From positions 1-64,000 of the forward strand of contig NZ_FMDF01000107.1 in the NCBI RefSeq assembly GCF_900091955.1: DNA of 64,000 bases, written 5' to 3'. This DNA is from Streptomyces sp. Ncost-T10-10d. GTDB lineage: Bacteria; Actinomycetota; Actinomycetes; Streptomycetales; Streptomycetaceae. The notes under the pieces are model-generated. The model did not search any database, had not been told where the DNA came from, and was given only the letters and a program-made list of their open reading frames with translations. Positions 8,757-16,649 of the stretch are shown here, piece after piece (position 1 is the stretch's first letter; each line of letters starts with the position of its first letter). Position numbers and translations under genes: made by a program.

Positions 8757-9932
8757 ATGCGCTTCCGCCACCCCGACGGCTCCACCGTCCACCTCTCGTA
8801 CTGCACCAACGTCCATCCCGCAGAGACGCTCGACGGGGTCCGCACCCAACTGCGCGACCACTGCGAACCCGTCCGCAAACGCCTCGGCCGGGACCGGCTC
8901 GGCATCGGCCTCTGGCTCGCCAGGGACGCCGCCCGCAGCCTGATCAACGACCCGTCCCAGCTGCGCTCCCTGCGCGCCGAACTGGACCGCCGCGGCCTGG
9001 AAGTCGTCACCCTCAACGGCTTCCCGTACGAGGGATTCGGCGCCGACGAGGTCAAGTACCGGGTGTACAAGCCGGACTGGACGGACCCGGAGCGGCTCGC
9101 CCACACCACCGACCTCGCCCGGCTCCTGGCCGGTCTGCTCCCCGACGACGTCACCGAAGGGACCATCTCCACCCTCCCGCTCGCCTGGCGCACCCCGTTC
9201 GACTCCGACGCCGGGGCGGCCGCTCTCGCACACACCGCGCTCACCACCCTCGCAGACCGCCTCGACGCGCTGGCCGAGCTCACCGGCAAGTCCATCCGCA
9301 TCGGCCTCGAACCCGAGCCGGGCTGCACGGTCGAGACCACCGCCGACGCCATCGCACCGCTCACCGCCGTCGGACACCGGCGCATCGGCATCTGCATCGA
9401 CACCTGCCACCTGGCCACCTCCTTCGAGGACCCCGACACCGCCGTCGACGCCCTCGACACAGCGGGCATCCCGATAGCCAAGGCCCAGCTCTCCGCCGCA
9501 CTGCACGCCGAGAACCCCCACCTCCCCGAGGTACGCACCGCGCTCGCCGCCTTCGCCGAGCCCCGCTTCCTCCACCAGACCCGCACCAGCACCGCCGCCG
9601 GGCTGCGTGGCACCGACGACCTCCACGAGGCCGTCACCGGCCGGGCCCTGCCCGACGGCGCCCCATGGCGCGCCCACTTCCACGTCCCGCTGCACGCACC
9701 TCCCGCACCACCGCTCACCTCCACCCTTCCCGTGCTCCGGTCCACACTGACCCGGCTGGTCGGCGGCGCACGGCCTCTCACCAGGCACCTGGAGGTCGAG
9801 ACATACACCTGGCAGGCGCTCCCGGCCGCACTGCGCCCCCGCACCCGCACCCAGCTCGCCGACGGCATCGCCGCCGAACTCACCCTCGCCCGCGACCTCC
9901 TGGTCGACCTCGGCCTCAAGGAGCTCCCATGA
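8757..9932 (+). CDS. eboE: metabolite traffic protein EboE, TIM-barrel
   Basis: A 391-residue xylose-isomerase-like TIM-barrel protein. It begins with the typical EboE opening HLSYCTNVHPAETLDGV (residues about 12-28), and has LEPEPGC and CIDTCHLA as likely metal-binding strands. Cytoplasmic, no signal peptide. In Nostoc, ebo genes were linked to moving the scytonemin precursor to the periplasm; in a Pseudomonas the homologous locus was linked to nematode repellence. Those functions are published for other species and do not define the substrate here. Ends in an ATGA overlap with the following phosphodiesterase gene. Confidence 0.85.
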   Translation: MRFRHPDGSTVHLSYCTNVHPAETLDGVRTQLRDHCEPVRKRLGRDRLGIGLWLARDAARSLINDPSQLRSLRAELDRRGLEVVTLNGFPYEGFGADEVKYRVYKPDWTDPERLAHTTDLARLLAGLLPDDVTEGTISTLPLAWRTPFDSDAGAAALAHTALTTLADRLDALAELTGKSIRIGLEPEPGCTVETTADAIAPLTAVGHRRIGICIDTCHLATSFEDPDTAVDALDTAGIPIAKAQLSAALHAENPHLPEVRTALAAFAEPRFLHQTRTSTAAGLRGTDDLHEAVTGRALPDGAPWRAHFHVPLHAPPAPPLTSTLPVLRSTLTRLVGGARPLTRHLEVETYTWQALPAALRPRTRTQLADGIAAELTLARDLLVDLGLKELP

Positions 9933-11326
9933 CCGCAGCCGAGCAGGCCACCACGCCCACCCCGCTTCTCGTTCTCGACGTCGTCGGCCTCACCCCACAG
10001 CTCCTCGACCACATGCCGCGCCTCAAGGCCCTGGGACAGTCCGGCACCCACGCCCCTCTCGGCACCGTGCTCCCCGCAGTCACCTGCGCGGCCCAGTCCA
10101 CCTTCCTCACCGGCACCACGCCCGCCGAGCACGGCATCGTCGCCAACGGCTGGTACTTCCGCGAGCTCGGTGACGTCCTGCTCTGGCGCCAGCACAACGG
10201 TCTGGTCGCCGGGGACAAGCTCTGGGACGCCGCCCGCCGCGCCCACCCCGGCTACACCGTCGCCAACATCTGCTGGTGGTACGCGATGGGCGCCGACACC
10301 GACATCACCGTCACCCCGCGCCCCGTCTACTACGCCGACGGCCGCAAGGAACCCGACTGCTACACCCGGCCGCCCGCCCTGCACGACGAACTCACCGAAA
10401 AACTCGGCACCTTCCCCCTCTTCCACTTCTGGGGCCCCAGCGCCGACCTCGTCTCCTCCCAGTGGATCATCGACGCGACCCGGCACATCCTCGACACCCG
10501 CCACCCCGACCTGGCCCTGTGCTACCTCCCGCACCTCGACTACGACCTGCAGCGCTACGGCCCCGACGACCCCCGCTCGTACCGGGCCGCGGCCGATCTC
10601 GACCGGGCCGTGGCACCCCTCCTGGACGACGCCCGTCGCGAAGGCCGCACCGTCGTCGCCCTCTCCGAGTACGGCATCACCCGCGTCGACCGGCCCGTCG
10701 ACATCAACCGGGCCCTGCGCCGCGCAGGCCTCCTGGAGGTCCACACCCAGGACGGCATGGAATACCTCGACCCGATGGCCTCCCGCGCCTTCGCCGTCGC
10801 CGACCACCAGCTCGCCCACATCTACGTACGCCGCCCCGAGGACCTCGAAGCGACCCGGGAAGCCCTCCAGGACCTCCAGGGCATCGAGCAACTCCTCGAC
10901 GACGAGGGCAAGAAGGCACACGGCCTGGACCATCCGCGCTCCGGCGAACTGGTCGCCGTCGCGGACCCGGATGCCTGGTTCACGTACTACTACTGGCTCG
11001 ACGACGCCCACGCGCCCGACTTCGCGCAGCTCGTCGAGATCCACCGCAAACCCGGCTACGACCCCGTCGAACTCTTCCTGGACCCCCAGGACCCGTACGT
11101 CCGGGTCAAGGCCGCCGCGGCAGTCGCCCGCAAGAAGCTCGGCATGCGCTACCGCATGGCGGTCGTACCGCTGGACCCGTCACCCATTCGCGGCAGCCAC
11201 GGCCGCCTCCCCACGAGCGACGAAGAAGGTCCGCTCATCCTGTGCTCCACCCCCCACGCGTTCACCGGACCCGTCCGGGCCACCGAGGTGAAGTCCTTGC
11301 TCCTCACGCTTGCCGGCCTCGCATGA
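9929..11326 (+). CDS. eboF: alkaline-phosphatase-superfamily phosphodiesterase (EboF type)
   Basis: A 465-residue member of the nucleotide pyrophosphatase/phosphodiesterase family. Asp17 in LVLDVVG and the putative nucleophile Thr52 in LPAVTCAAQSTFLTG fit the family layout, followed by PAEHGIVANGW; later metal positions are PHLDYDLQRYG and ADHQLAH, while the usual SDHG appears as SEYGI. No signal peptide is seen, so it is probably cytoplasmic. The expected role is cleavage of a phosphodiester or phosphomonoester in the product made by the cyclase and UbiA enzyme. A 49-base gap follows before the last gene of the operon. Confidence 0.82.
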   Translation: MTAAEQATTPTPLLVLDVVGLTPQLLDHMPRLKALGQSGTHAPLGTVLPAVTCAAQSTFLTGTTPAEHGIVANGWYFRELGDVLLWRQHNGLVAGDKLWDAARRAHPGYTVANICWWYAMGADTDITVTPRPVYYADGRKEPDCYTRPPALHDELTEKLGTFPLFHFWGPSADLVSSQWIIDATRHILDTRHPDLALCYLPHLDYDLQRYGPDDPRSYRAAADLDRAVAPLLDDARREGRTVVALSEYGITRVDRPVDINRALRRAGLLEVHTQDGMEYLDPMASRAFAVADHQLAHIYVRRPEDLEATREALQDLQGIEQLLDDEGKKAHGLDHPRSGELVAVADPDAWFTYYYWLDDAHAPDFAQLVEIHRKPGYDPVELFLDPQDPYVRVKAAAAVARKKLGMRYRMAVVPLDPSPIRGSHGRLPTSDEEGPLILCSTPHAFTGPVRATEVKSLLLTLAGLA

Positions 11327-11375
11327 GACCGGTCCGCACACTGCGTTTCGAGCATCTTCGAGAAAGAGAGAGACC

Positions 11376-12527
11376 GTGACCGCGTACAACGACGAATCCG
11401 GAACGGACGGCGCCCTGCGCCGCAGCCTCGGCGTCAGCCGCCGCCGTTTTCTGAGCACCTGCACGGCCGCTGCGGCAGCGGCGATCGCCGCGCCCGCCTT
11501 CGGCGCCTCGCCGGCCCTCGCCCAGCCCGCCTCCGGCAAGGGGCAGGGCGTCGGCCAGGCTCTGGTCCCGGCGGAGCGACGAGGAATCATCCTGTACACC
11601 GTGCGCGACGCCACGGGCCGGGACCCGCTCAGCACCGACCTTCCCTCGGGCTTCCGTGAGGTCTTCAGGGAGCTGGCCCGCTACGGCTACAAGCAGGTCG
11701 AGTTCGCCGGGTACGGCCAGCACGCCAACGCACCCGGCGGAAGCAACCTCGAATCGGTGGAAGGCGCGAAGCTGCTGCGCTCGTGGCTGGACGACTACGG
11801 TCTGCGTGCCCAGGGCAACCACGGCTTCATCCCGTCGTCCTGGCCGCTGAACCAGAGCGACCTGGACCAGTTCAAGCGCCACCTCGAGATAGCGAACATC
11901 CTCGGCATGGAACACATGGGCACCGGTGGCGACCCCACCGGCAGTGCCTACCGTGCCGACTGGGACGTGGCCGCCGACAAGTGGAACACGCTGGGACGCA
12001 TCGCTCAGGGTGCGGGCATCAAGCTGTACACCCACAACCACGACGCGGCCTACGGCTTCCTGCTCGACGGCGGTCCGCTGGACGCACAGGGCCGCCCCAC
12101 CCGCAGCTCCGGCATCCGCAAGCTGGAGTACTTCCTTCAGGTCACCGACCCGAAGTCCGTATGGCTGGAGATGGACATCTTCTGGGCGCACGTCGCCCAG
12201 TACAAGTTCCACACCTACACCGCGCACGACGGATCGCAGCAGGAGAACATCTTCGACCCGGCGGCACTGGTCCGCTGCAACACCAAGCGCTACCCGCTGT
12301 TCCACGCCAAGGACGGCATCGTCAACACCACCAACGGCCAGGGCTACGACATGGTCCCCTTCGGTACCGGGGCCATCGACTACCGGACGTTCTTCCGCCG
12401 CGTCGGGGCGAAGAACTACCACAACCCGATGGTCGAGCAGGACAACGCACCGAGCTCGGCCGTCCCCGCGCAGTCCCTGAGCCATGCGCGGATCGGTTAC
12501 GACAACTTGGCGGCTCTGCGCAAGTAG
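11376..12527 (+). CDS. Tat-exported TIM-barrel sugar isomerase/epimerase
   Basis: A 383-residue protein with a twin-arginine signal: SRRRFL at residues 21-26 followed by an Ala-rich hydrophobic stretch and ASPALAQP as likely cleavage zone. The mature part is an xylose-isomerase-like barrel (IILYTVRD, KQVEFAGYGQ, LYTHNHD, LEMDIFWAH, FHAKDG), a form common among secreted inosose/keto-sugar isomerases. GTG at 11376 is preceded by a purine-rich AAAGAGAGAG. Being the exported end of an otherwise cytosolic/membrane operon, it may act on the same compound outside the membrane. A 19-bp hairpin follows about 90 bases downstream. Confidence 0.85.
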   Translation: MTAYNDESGTDGALRRSLGVSRRRFLSTCTAAAAAAIAAPAFGASPALAQPASGKGQGVGQALVPAERRGIILYTVRDATGRDPLSTDLPSGFREVFRELARYGYKQVEFAGYGQHANAPGGSNLESVEGAKLLRSWLDDYGLRAQGNHGFIPSSWPLNQSDLDQFKRHLEIANILGMEHMGTGGDPTGSAYRADWDVAADKWNTLGRIAQGAGIKLYTHNHDAAYGFLLDGGPLDAQGRPTRSSGIRKLEYFLQVTDPKSVWLEMDIFWAHVAQYKFHTYTAHDGSQQENIFDPAALVRCNTKRYPLFHAKDGIVNTTNGQGYDMVPFGTGAIDYRTFFRRVGAKNYHNPMVEQDNAPSSAVPAQSLSHARIGYDNLAALRK

Positions 12528-12615
12528 GATCATCGGCGGCACCGGAGCGGCGGTCCGCGCCTCACCCCGGACTCCTGGAGACCGGGGAGCGGTGCGAACG
12601 CCCGCCCGGTGACGT

Positions 12616-12666
12616 CAGGCACCGTACGCTCCACCGCAGTCACCAGGAGCGTACGGTGCCTGACCA
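12616..12666 (+). terminator. 19-bp perfect hairpin ending the ebo-type operon
   Basis: Left arm 12616-12634 and right arm 12648-12666 are perfect complements (starting GTCAGGCACCGTACGCTCC) around a 13-base loop. There is no T-tract, which is usual for streptomycete terminators. It lies about 90 bases after the last operon gene. Confidence 0.8.
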
Positions 12667-12821
12667 GCACCCCGAAGGATTTCCGCATCGAGCGCCCAGA
12701 CGCCCCACCACAGCGCGAAGGGGCACAGCAGCCCCACCGTCGGAGCGAACCAGAACGTATCGCGCAGATGCTCACGCAGGGGGGACAGCGCCCGGGGCCG
12801 TCGGCAGCCGCGATCACTCAT
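12667..12821 (-). pseudogene. N-terminal relic of a DUF2254 membrane protein
   Basis: The minus strand from ATG 12821 reads about 50 residues resembling the start of DUF2254 membrane proteins (LREHLRDTFWFAPTVGLLC, then ALWWGVWALDAEIL). The similarity stops at the edge of the operon hairpin, so nearly the entire gene is missing. No good ribosome binding site. The family assignment is from memory of the motif pattern. Confidence 0.5.
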
Positions 12822-13045
12822 GCCCGCGAAGGGGGCCCGGCCGCCCCCACCACGCCCGTGCGCCGCCCGGCAAACGTCCGGTGAACTGTGCGTACGCATG
12901 GGAATGCGGACCGTACGCAACGCTCCCCCCGTCCCGCGGACGCGCCCACCCCGCCGCACTGACCACCGAATATGCAGGTGAGAGGCACCCCGAACCCCTG
13001 GTATTGTTTTCTTTGTCGCCGCGGGAGACCGGGGCCGATCACCTA
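12822..13045. other. leader region of tRNA-Leu
   Basis: Together with the relic and hairpin to its left, this fills the gap between the ebo-type operon and the tRNA. I see no gene. A less GC-rich patch near 13000-13018 may carry the tRNA promoter, but clear -35/-10 hexamers are not evident. Confidence 0.4.
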
Positions 13046-13130
13046 GTCCGGGTGGCGGAATGGCAGACGCGCTAGCTTGAGGTGCTAGTGCCCTTTATCG
13101 GGCGTGGGGGTTCAAGTCCCCCCTCGGACA
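13046..13130 (+). tRNA. tRNA-Leu (anticodon GAG)
   Basis: An 85-base cloverleaf: acceptor stem GTCCGGG with CTCGGAC (one G-T pair), D arm GGCGGAATGGCAGACGC, anticodon arm CTAGC-TTGAGGT-GCTAG with anticodon GAG at 13079-13081, a long variable arm (class II tRNA), and T arm GGGGGTTCAAGTCCCCC. Discriminator base A at 13130; CCA is not encoded. It reads CUC/CUU leucine codons. Confidence 0.97.
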
Positions 13131-13137
13131 CAAAGAG

Positions 13138-13164
13138 AGACCCCAGTTGATCTGGGGTCTTTTT
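13138..13164 (+). terminator. intrinsic terminator of the tRNA
   Basis: Nine-base perfect stem AGACCCCAG/CTGGGGTCT with a five-base loop, followed by a run of T (13160-13164). It is one of the few classical T-tract terminators in the window. Confidence 0.9.
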
Positions 13165-13194
13165 GCGTTTCCGGACGGCTCGGTGAGCACGGGA

Positions 13195-13236
13195 ACGGCC
13201 CCGGTGGAAGCATCCTCACGCTTCCACCGGGGCCGT
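13195..13236 (-). terminator. 17-bp hairpin downstream of the permease
   Basis: Perfect 17-base arms 13195-13211 and 13220-13236 with an eight-base loop, 18 bases beyond the permease stop on the minus strand. It probably terminates the permease transcript and may also back up the tRNA terminator in the other direction. Confidence 0.8.
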
Positions 13237-13253
13237 CCACGCAGCCGGAAGGA

Positions 13254-14714
13254 TCAGCCGTCCTGGCGCTCCCGCGCGAAGTCGTTCACCCGTCGCCGGA
13301 CGACGAACCAGCCGCCGACCAGCGCCGCCGCGATCAGCGGCAGGCACAGCACGGTCGTACGGCCCACTCCGCCGCCCCACCACATCAGGAACACGACACC
13401 GGCGAGGAACGCCAGCGTGACGATCTGCGTGTACGGGGCCCAGGGCAGCCGGTACGAGGGGCGGATGACCCTGCCGTCCCGAGAGCGGTGCCAGAACAGC
13501 AGCGAGCAGAGCATGATCATGCCCCAGGTGCCGAGGATGCCGATCGACGCGAAGTTGAGGACGATCTCGAACGCCTGGCCCGGCATGACGTAATTGAGCA
13601 CGACGCCGAGTACACCGAAACCGGCGGTCAGCAGGATGCCGCCGTAGGGCACCTGGCCCTTGTTCATCCGACCGGTGAACTTGGGCGCGGAGCCCGCCAG
13701 TGCCATGGAGCGCAGGATGCGCCCGGTGGAGTACAGACCGGAGTTCAGGCTGGACAGCGCCGCGGTCAGCACGACCAGGTTCATCACACCGGCCGCGCCC
13801 GGGATACCGAGCTTCTCCATGACGGTGACGAAGGGGCTCTCGTCCGCCGAGTACGAGGTGTACGGCAGCAGGAGGGCCAGCAGCACCACCGAGCCGACGT
13901 AGAAGAGGCCGACGCGCCACATGATCGAGTTGATCGCCCTGGGCATGATCTTCTCGGGGTTCTGCGTCTCACCCGCGGCGACGCCGCAGAGCTCGACGGA
14001 GGCGTACGCGAACACGACGCCCTGGATCACCATCAGCAACGGGAGCATGCCGGTGGGGAAGATGCCGCCGCTGTCGGAGATGGTGGAGATGCCCGGCGTG
14101 TGACCGTCCACCGGGTGCTGGGTGACCACCAGGAAGATGCCGATGAGCATGAAGGCCACCAGGGCGGAGACCTTGATGATCGCGAACCAGAACTCCATCT
14201 CACCGAAGTACTTCACCGAGATGAGGTTGGCGGTGAGGACGACGGCAAGGGCGATCAGCGCGAGGATCCACTGCGGGATGTCGCTGAACATCGCCCAGAA
14301 ATGGGCGTAGGTGGCGGCCGCGGTGATGTCGGCGACGGCGGTGGTCGACCAGTTCAGGAAGTACAGCCACCCGGCCGCGAAGGCGCCCTTCTCGCCCATG
14401 AACTCCCGGGCGTACGAGACGAAGGCGCCGGAGGAGGGCCGGTAGAGCACCAGCTCGCCGAGCGCGCGGACGACGAAGAAGGCGAAAACACCGCAGACCG
14501 CGTAGGCAACGGCGAGGGAGGGACCCGCACCGGCCAGTCGACCGCCCGCGCCCAGGAACAGGCCGGTGCCGATCGCGCCGCCGATGGCGATCATGTTGAT
14601 GTGACGGGACTTGAGGTCCTTGCTGTAACCGGCGTCGCCGGCGTCCCGGTGGGGGGAGCTCGTCGCCGGTGGGGCGGCGGCGAGCGTATCGGCCGCAGTG
14701 GTGCGGTCACTCAT
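13254..14714 (-). CDS. ansP: amino-acid permease, asparagine-permease type
   Basis: A 486-residue inner-membrane transporter of the AAT family (APC superfamily). After a cytoplasmic N-terminus of about 35 residues, the first helix carries IAIGGAIGTGLFLGAG, the family substrate-binding signature; about twelve membrane segments follow. The blocks GVAAGETQNPEKIMPRAIN and LLLPYTSYSADESPF are typical of L-asparagine permeases (AnsP), so asparagine/proton symport is the likely role, though related permeases for Gly, Ala or Ser look similar. Single-gene unit, convergent with the tRNA, flanked by a hairpin terminator and preceded by decayed DNA. Confidence 0.88.
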   Translation of the reverse strand: MSDRTTAADTLAAAPPATSSPHRDAGDAGYSKDLKSRHINMIAIGGAIGTGLFLGAGGRLAGAGPSLAVAYAVCGVFAFFVVRALGELVLYRPSSGAFVSYAREFMGEKGAFAAGWLYFLNWSTTAVADITAAATYAHFWAMFSDIPQWILALIALAVVLTANLISVKYFGEMEFWFAIIKVSALVAFMLIGIFLVVTQHPVDGHTPGISTISDSGGIFPTGMLPLLMVIQGVVFAYASVELCGVAAGETQNPEKIMPRAINSIMWRVGLFYVGSVVLLALLLPYTSYSADESPFVTVMEKLGIPGAAGVMNLVVLTAALSSLNSGLYSTGRILRSMALAGSAPKFTGRMNKGQVPYGGILLTAGFGVLGVVLNYVMPGQAFEIVLNFASIGILGTWGMIMLCSLLFWHRSRDGRVIRPSYRLPWAPYTQIVTLAFLAGVVFLMWWGGGVGRTTVLCLPLIAAALVGGWFVVRRRVNDFARERQDG

Positions 14715-15209
14715 GAAGGGGATTCGCCTTTGTGTGGGGAAGGTGGGCGGTCCCGGCCATGGCCGGCCAGGGAGTCGTCACCCGTGGCACGGCTCAAGGG
14801 CACATCATCCGGGAATCCTGCGATTCTGGCAGTGCTCCACATCACTAAGGAACAAATCTGAGGTACCGCAGAGGTTACGGGCAGGTAAGCAAGGGTGACC
14901 TCACGGAGGCCCTGTGAGAGCCCTGCGTAGGCGGAGAGTGGCCGGCGGTCGGGAAGGTGCTGCCGTCGTCGACCTCGATGAGGATGCGGGCTCCGGTCCT
15001 GACGCCGACTCCCGGCATCGAGGTCAGGATTTTCGAAAGCGGGTGGGCCTCCAGCAGTTCCTCGATCCGTCCGGCCGGCAGCTTTCGCTGGTCGAGGACG
15101 GCGCTCAGGGGGCGGCCGGCCGTAAGGGGGACGGGGACGGGGGCGAGGCGGAGTGCCGGGGCGCGGCACTCCGCCTCGCGTTGTCCGATGGCCCGCCGAA
15201 GGCGTCGCG
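14715..15209. other. gap with transposase relic and permease leader
   Basis: Apart from the IS110 relic described separately, the 14715-14880 part is the upstream region of the permease gene. AT-richer spots occur near 14820-14870 (CACTAAGGAACAAATCTGAG), plausible for a promoter on the minus strand. No intact gene. Confidence 0.5.
14905..15110 (-). pseudogene. IS110-family transposase relic
   Basis: On the minus strand the translation LEAHPLSKILTSMPGVGVRT and GARILIEVDDGSTFPTAGH matches the C-terminal Transposase_20 domain of IS110/IS116/IS902 transposases. The expected continuation (LSAYAGL) is found in a different frame immediately after, so there is a frameshift near 14935. The N-terminal RuvC-like domain and both element ends are missing. 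A dead fragment of an old insertion. Confidence 0.75.
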
Positions 15210-16193
15210 CTACCGCGCCGCGGAAGCGATCAGCGGGTAGTGGTCGGAGAGGTTCGTGTACGTGTAGTCCGTGCCCCAACTGGACACGGTCCAGGGCGCG
15301 CTCTGCTCCTTGACCACCTCGTTCGTCCAGCCGGCCGGCTTCGCGTGCCCGGCGCGGTGCAGGACGTGGTCGAGGTCCTCGCGGGGGTCGTCGGGGTAGC
15401 GGTCGGCGGCGATCGAGTTGTCCTGGGTGTCGAAGGAGTACGCGTGCCCGGTGCGGGCATCGGCACCGGTCAGTCCGGCATCGGCGAGCATCGACGCGTA
15501 CTCGGGGGAGCGGGAGTCGACGTTCATGTCGCCTGCCACGATGACCTGTTCGGAAGCCGGGATGTTCTTGGCGTCGAGGAAGGCGTCGATCTGCTTGAAC
15601 TGCCGGCTGCGCATCTGCGCCGCCTCACCCGCCTTGCATCCGGAGTCGGTCGACTGTGCGTGGGTCCCCACCACATGGACCTTGGTGCCGTTGACGTTCA
15701 GTTCGGCGTAGACGAAGCCCTTGTTGGACCACCAGTCGCTGCCGCAGGCGTCCTTGTAGATGTACTGCTCCTTGCGGACGATCGGCCACTTGCTCAGTAC
15801 CGTGACCCCGCCGTCCTCCGGAGTGGTTGCCGAGTAGGCGCCGCCCGTGGCATCCCAGCCGCTCTTGCTCCGGCCCACCACCGGTGTCCGATACGGGTAT
15901 TGAGTGGAAGCGTTCCGTGCCAGTGCGTCGGAGGCGGAGTTGTCGAACGCCTCCTGGAGTACGACCACGTCATGGCCCTGGAAGAAGGACGCCTTCGGTA
16001 TCTCCGCCGCTCGGTGGTCCTGTCCCCAGTTCGGGTAGAGGTTCTTGCTCATGAGGAACGTGTTGTACGTGAGCACCCGCAGGGACGGGACATCGGCCGC
16101 CGATGCCTGAGGGGCGTTGGCGATCAGCGTCACGGCGGCGAGCGCGGCGGACAGGGTCACGCCGGAGGTGCGGCGGAGCGCGGTGAGCGGCAC
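15210..16193 (-). CDS. secreted sphingomyelinase-like phosphodiesterase
   Basis: A 327-residue exported enzyme of the endonuclease/exonuclease/phosphatase fold, closest in look to bacterial Mg-dependent sphingomyelinase C. GTG at 16193 has AGGAG five bases upstream and gives a signal peptide ending about SASAADVP. Catalytic-type positions: Asn44 in LTYNTFLM, Glu81 in VLQEAFDN, the Asp/Asn pair in AGDMNVDS, and Asp317-His318 in NLSDHYPL. Sphingomyelin or another phospholipid or phosphodiester is the likely substrate. A monocistronic gene; intact and normal length for the family. Confidence 0.85.
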   Translation of the reverse strand: MPLTALRRTSGVTLSAALAAVTLIANAPQASAADVPSLRVLTYNTFLMSKNLYPNWGQDHRAAEIPKASFFQGHDVVVLQEAFDNSASDALARNASTQYPYRTPVVGRSKSGWDATGGAYSATTPEDGGVTVLSKWPIVRKEQYIYKDACGSDWWSNKGFVYAELNVNGTKVHVVGTHAQSTDSGCKAGEAAQMRSRQFKQIDAFLDAKNIPASEQVIVAGDMNVDSRSPEYASMLADAGLTGADARTGHAYSFDTQDNSIAADRYPDDPREDLDHVLHRAGHAKPAGWTNEVVKEQSAPWTVSSWGTDYTYTNLSDHYPLIASAAR

Positions 16194-16649
16194 GGGGTCT
16201 CCTGCTTCTGCTGATGGGGGGTGGAACAGGCAACACACATCCAATCAGCGGGAGTTACTCGTGGGTAGATGTTGGATGTCGGGAGTCTCTCCAGCGGCCT
16301 ACCAGTGGTGATCGGGGCCCGCCGACCCCATCCCTCCGTTCTCGCGCTGTGATCCGCGCCACGATGAGCCCCGGCGGGTCTGCGAACGACTGTCGGGTCT
16401 GGACCGCTGCCGCCGGTGCGGTGGCTCCCCGTCCCCTCCCGGCCGGCATTTCGCGTTGCGTCACGCGATCACGGCTGACGCCCCCGGCCTTCACCCCCGG
16501 CTCCCCCTTGGGTCACAATCCGGTCTCGGAGGTCCGGTGAGGTCTTGTTTTCAGCCATGTAATCGATTCCAATCATCGCTGTAATCGATTCCACGGCTCT
16601 GGACCGCTGGTTTCGAGGCTCACGGAAACCACAAGGAGGTGGTCCGGAA
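16194..16649. other. divergent intergenic region before the ribose locus
   Basis: About 450 bases between the sphingomyelinase gene (leftward) and the LacI regulator (rightward). Two operator-like sites lie at its right end (described separately). The rest shows no coding pattern that I trust and no clear hairpin. Confidence 0.5.
16558..16593 (+). promoter_or_regulatory. tandem LacI-type operators
   Basis: The 14-mer TGTAATCGATTCCA occurs at 16558-16571 and again, identical, at 16580-16593. It is a near-palindrome centred on ATCGAT, as expected for LacI/GalR-family sites. The starts are 22 bases apart, two helical turns, placing both on the same DNA face 57-92 bases before the regulator start. 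Likely autoregulation and ribose-operon control. Confidence 0.75.

Noticed and set aside
6152..11044. Very long minus-strand open frame (about 1630 codons) antisense to the ebo operon
   Set aside because: GC-skewed third positions keep antisense frames open. The translation is Val/Gly/Asp/Arg-rich with no domain, while the plus strand has several well-supported families with coupled starts.
13046..13130. tRNA-Leu as an integration site of a mobile element
   Set aside because: No integrase gene nearby and no second copy of the tRNA 3' end noticed in the window.
13104..14861. Plus-strand frame of 585 codons, highly acidic, over the permease gene
   Set aside because: Shadow of the permease; it even reads through the tRNA end and terminator, and has no family similarity.
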